64,000 bases of DNA. Source: Limnochorda sp. LNt (GTDB lineage Bacteria > Bacillota > Limnochordia > Limnochordales > Geochordaceae). Both the position numbers and the translations under genes were made by a program. The stretch covers positions 2,108,001 through 2,172,000 of the forward strand of contig NZ_CP141614.1 of assembly GCF_035593265.1 (NCBI RefSeq). Reading direction: 5' to 3'. Below the pieces are notes generated by a model. It saw only the letters and a program-made list of their open reading frames with translations. It searched no databases and was not told the DNA's origin. Shown here one piece after another: positions 62,928 to 64,000 of this stretch; position 1 is the first letter of the stretch, and each line of letters begins with the position of its first letter.

Positions 62928-64000
62928 GGCCTCACATCCCACTCCGAGGCTCGAAACTCGAACGGCACGATGGACGGATCGGCGTCGACCAGGCGCACGT
63001 TGACCGCGGCCAGCATGTTGGGGTAGTAGAGGAAGACCGCCGGCACCCGCTCCTGGAAGAGCACCTGCAGCCGGTCGTAGAGCTCCTTGCGCCGGGCGGG
63101 GTCGCGCTCGGCGGCCGCCGCGTCGATGAGCGCGTCCACCTCCGGGTCGGAGAAGTTGGAGAGGTTGTACTGTCCGCCGGTGCGGAACGTGGAGCTGACG
63201 TGGTCCGGGTCGAAGGTGTCGGTCCAGCCCAACACCACCAGATCGAAGTCGTCGCTGAAGACCCGGCTCAGCACCGTCGGGAAGTCCAGGCGCTGGATGC
63301 GCACCTGCATGCCGACAGCCTGCAGATTGGCCTGGATGATGGCCGCCGTCTGCTCCCGCAGCGTGTTGCCCGTCGGCACCAGCAGCTCCACCGTGCGCCC
63401 GCGCTCCCAGCCCGCCTGGCTCAGCAGGGCGCGGGCCGCGGCGGGGTCGTGGGGGATGGGGTCGAGGTCCCGGTTTTCGTATGGCGTCACCGGCGAGAAC
63501 GGCCCCCGCGCCCGCACCGCCTGCCCCTTGTAGAGCTGCTGTACCATCAGGTCGACGTCGACGGCCATCGCGATGGCTCGCCGCACCCGCACGTCCTGGA
63601 AGTAGGGGCGGGCGTGGTTGATGGCGAGGAACTGGTACCCCAGGGACGGCTCCGTGACGGGGCGCAGGTGGGCCGCCCGCTTCACCAGCTCCCAGTCTTG
63701 CAGCGGCACCTCGCCGATGCCCGGCCCCGCCACCACGTCGATCTCTCCGTTGATGAGGGCCGCAGCGATGGAGGGCGCCGGAGCGATGCGGATCAGGATG
63801 CGATCCACCCTGGCCGGGCCTCGATAGTAGTGGTCGTATCGCTCGAGCTCGACGTACTGGTCGGTCACGTACCGCACGAAGCGAAACGGCCCGCTCCCCA
63901 CCGTCGGGCGCAGCAGCGCATCGGCCCGCGCCAGCTGCTCCGGCGAGAGCCCTTCCAGCAGGTGCTTGGGGATGACGAAGACCCCCGTACCGAACTGCTC
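62924..64000 (-). CDS. peptide-type ABC substrate-binding protein, 5' part beyond the right edge
   Basis: The open frame runs to the edge and gives the last 358 residues. It has the SBP family 5 pattern: VGSGPFRFVRYVTDQYVELE, AALINGEIDVVAGPG, SLGYQFLAINHARPYFQDVR with VRRAIAMAVDVD, and DDFDLVVLGWTDTFDPDHVS. Such proteins capture di- or oligopeptides. The following M20 and M28 peptidase genes, coupled and closely spaced, suggest that imported peptides are degraded by the same operon. Confidence 0.92.
   Translation of the reverse strand, partial: EQFGTGVFVIPKHLLEGLSPEQLARADALLRPTVGSGPFRFVRYVTDQYVELERYDHYYRGPARVDRILIRIAPAPSIAAALINGEIDVVAGPGIGEVPLQDWELVKRAAHLRPVTEPSLGYQFLAINHARPYFQDVRVRRAIAMAVDVDLMVQQLYKGQAVRARGPFSPVTPYENRDLDPIPHDPAAARALLSQAGWERGRTVELLVPTGNTLREQTAAIIQANLQAVGMQVRIQRLDFPTVLSRVFSDDFDLVVLGWTDTFDPDHVSSTFRTGGQYNLSNFSDPEVDALIDAAAAERDPARRKELYDRLQVLFQERVPAVFLYYPNMLAAVNVRLVDADPSIVPFEFRASEWDVRP

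Overview
The window is about 70 % G+C bacterial DNA without tRNA, rRNA or CRISPR. Strong purine-rich ribosome sites, a LAGC lipobox on a solute-binding protein, YesM/YesN-type two-component genes, ROK regulation and several sugar ABC operons suggest a high-GC, possibly thermophilic member of the Bacillota (Limnochordia/Thermaerobacter-like). This placement is inference; no marker gene is present.

Left part (1-34 kb) is an accessory region. It carries at least six apparently intact toxin-antitoxin-like modules (MNT/HEPN, RelE with antitoxin, RHH/VapC, antitoxin/Doc, a nuclease-like/PIN pair, AbrB/VapC) and many decayed genes: VapC and MNT fragments, a UvrD-DnaQ helicase broken by a stop and deletions, a split DNA2-like helicase, and pieces of a luciferase-like monooxygenase, a radical SAM protein and a creatininase. 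An IS1634-type element (29805-31645) with a 6-bp target duplication has split one of two paralogous PD-(D/E)XK-like genes. Between these lie metabolic genes: a polysaccharide deacetylase, a secreted repeat protein, an ATP-PPase, a MoaD-like/acetamidase pair, an SDR, and a GntR-controlled operon at 17.2-22.9 kb (AGPS-like flavoprotein, GlpD-like dehydrogenase, FGGY kinase) with a clear FadR-type double operator.

Middle part (35-47 kb) looks like a carbohydrate-use locus: a lipoprotein binding protein and two permeases, a YesM/YesN sensor-regulator pair, a large secreted protein and a membrane-anchored beta-helix GH28/49-like enzyme, all on the minus strand. A plus-strand sensor has lost its kinase half at its junction with the convergent kinase gene.

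Right part (47-64 kb) holds another MNT/HEPN pair, a beta-propeller/cytochrome c protein with a well-formed promoter, a DinB-like protein, an S41 protease behind a 12-G tract, a ROK-regulated sugar ABC operon, and the start of a peptide operon (family 5 binding protein, M20 and M28 peptidases).

The most unusual signal is a family of non-coding intergenic elements. An AT-rich palindrome (type TTTAAATACGTATTTAAA) marks one end and a second palindrome (type TTTCAACGATCGTTGAAA) the other, about 280-310 bp apart. There are three two-ended copies, one pair of ends 1.2 kb apart enclosing an MNT/HEPN module, and one lone end, all in the same orientation.
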